Shown here: one piece after another, positions 63,716-64,000 of the stretch
Layout of the letters: the number at the start of each line of letters is the position of its first letter
How positions within the stretch are numbered: the first letter of the stretch is position 1
Assembly: GCF_003254115.1 (NCBI RefSeq)
Contig: NZ_QKZV01000012.1
Location: 1-64,000 of the forward strand
Direction of reading: 5' to 3'
DNA length: 64,000 nucleotides
From: Hydrotalea sandarakina
GTDB taxonomy: Bacteria > Bacteroidota > Bacteroidia > Chitinophagales > Chitinophagaceae
Program-made: the position numbers and the translations under genes
Notes under the pieces: generated by a model
Told to the model about the DNA's origin: nothing
Database searches by the model: none
What the model saw: only the letters and a program-made list of their open reading frames with translations

Positions 63716-64000
63716 TTATTTACAACTTAATTTCCAATGTGTTGCTACCACAAGGGCTGTATTTCCATCCATTAGGTTATGTTGCGTAAGTACATCTTTA
63801 TTTTTAAACGCAATTTGCAAATGCAGGGGCAGAACTTGCAGTCCAAGTAATGCTGCCAGCTGTTGTGCAGCTTCCTGCAAAGACAATCCTTGTTTTAATA
63901 GTTGAATTAAGTGGCCTGTAATGCGTTGTTGCAAACCCTTTTGTGGGGTTAGTTGCCGATAAATGGCACTGGCAACGGGTGAAGCTATTTTCAGCCATTC
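63716..64000 (-). CDS. C-terminal end of an unrecognised protein, 5' end outside window
   Basis: The frame is open from the window edge for 95 codons to a stop at 63716. The product is Leu/Gln-rich and probably helical in its first half (QRITGHLIQLLKQGLSLQEA), with a short beta-like end (GNTALVVATHW). I do not recognise a family. The alternative frame at 63804-63998 is rejected because its composition is unnatural. The gene reads towards the antitoxin gene on the same strand, 67 bp before it. Confidence 0.55.
   Translation of the reverse strand, partial: EWLKIASPVASAIYRQLTPQKGLQQRITGHLIQLLKQGLSLQEAAQQLAALLGLQVLPLHLQIAFKNKDVLTQHNLMDGNTALVVATHWKLSCK

Noticed and set aside
63804-63998. Alternative minus-strand frame at the window end
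   Set aside because: The frame at 63716-64000 is open to the window edge with natural composition; this one is Cys/His/Thr-rich and overlaps it almost fully.

Overview
The window looks like a chromosomal segment of a low-GC Bacteroidota bacterium, most likely Chitinophagales/Chitinophagaceae. The evidence is mixed. Protein families that are typical of the phylum are present: a DUF5103 type IX secretion plug protein, a TamL lipoprotein with TamB, DUF6427, an archaeal-type prolyl-tRNA synthetase and cysteine-poor L36 and S4. Several promoters match the Bacteroidota -7 motif TAnnTTTG, and most genes lack a Shine-Dalgarno sequence. No tRNA, rRNA, CRISPR array, integrase or insertion sequence was seen.

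Layout. 1-1440 is the 3' part of a collagen-like/tail-fibre-like surface protein, closed by a strong terminator. 1.5-5.7 kb holds an LD-carboxypeptidase and an adaptor/permease/ATPase ABC export operon. 5.8-8.5 kb (minus) is a compact three-gene unit (RidA, D-serine dehydratase/D-threonine aldolase, M19 dipeptidase) that reads as D-amino-acid/dipeptide catabolism, flanked by a divergent OxyR. 9.7-19 kb has a TylF-type methyltransferase, the Kup potassium transporter, two uncharacterised envelope proteins, purQ, a split DsbD system and an ECF sigma factor. 19.3-26.1 kb is uvrA followed by infA-rpmJ-rpsM-rpsK-rpsD-rpoA-rplQ, the alpha-type ribosomal cluster detached from the secY/map side, with structured spacers inside it. 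carA and aroQ follow, each after an intrinsic terminator.

28-50.8 kb is dominated by cell-envelope functions: GT9 and two GT39 glycosyltransferases, TamB, gamma-glutamyltranspeptidase, a FadL/OmpP1 porin, a Tyr/Gly-rich lipoprotein, TamL, a LolC/E-type permease and the T9SS plug protein. Between them lie proS, truB and a SpoU-type RNA methyltransferase. 51-62.6 kb carries the SRP RNA gene, transaldolase, an MtfA-type peptidase, a Gfo/Idh oxidoreductase, a flavin amine oxidase, a large PIG-L deacetylase, two very small membrane proteins, a sodium:solute symporter, an amino acid permease and a GH13 amylase. 62.8-63.6 kb is a VbhA-like antitoxin with a Fic toxin gene broken by an in-frame stop. 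The window ends inside an unrecognised gene on the minus strand.

Points most worth a second look: a 39-residue membrane peptide translationally coupled to the symporter, the disabled Fic/antitoxin pair, the RidA/D-amino-acid operon, TamB without a usable ATG/GTG/TTG start, structured RNA ahead of rpsK, the split DsbD, and the very tight or overlapping convergent and divergent gene ends. None of these was tested by database search; they rest on reading the sequence and on known family motifs.
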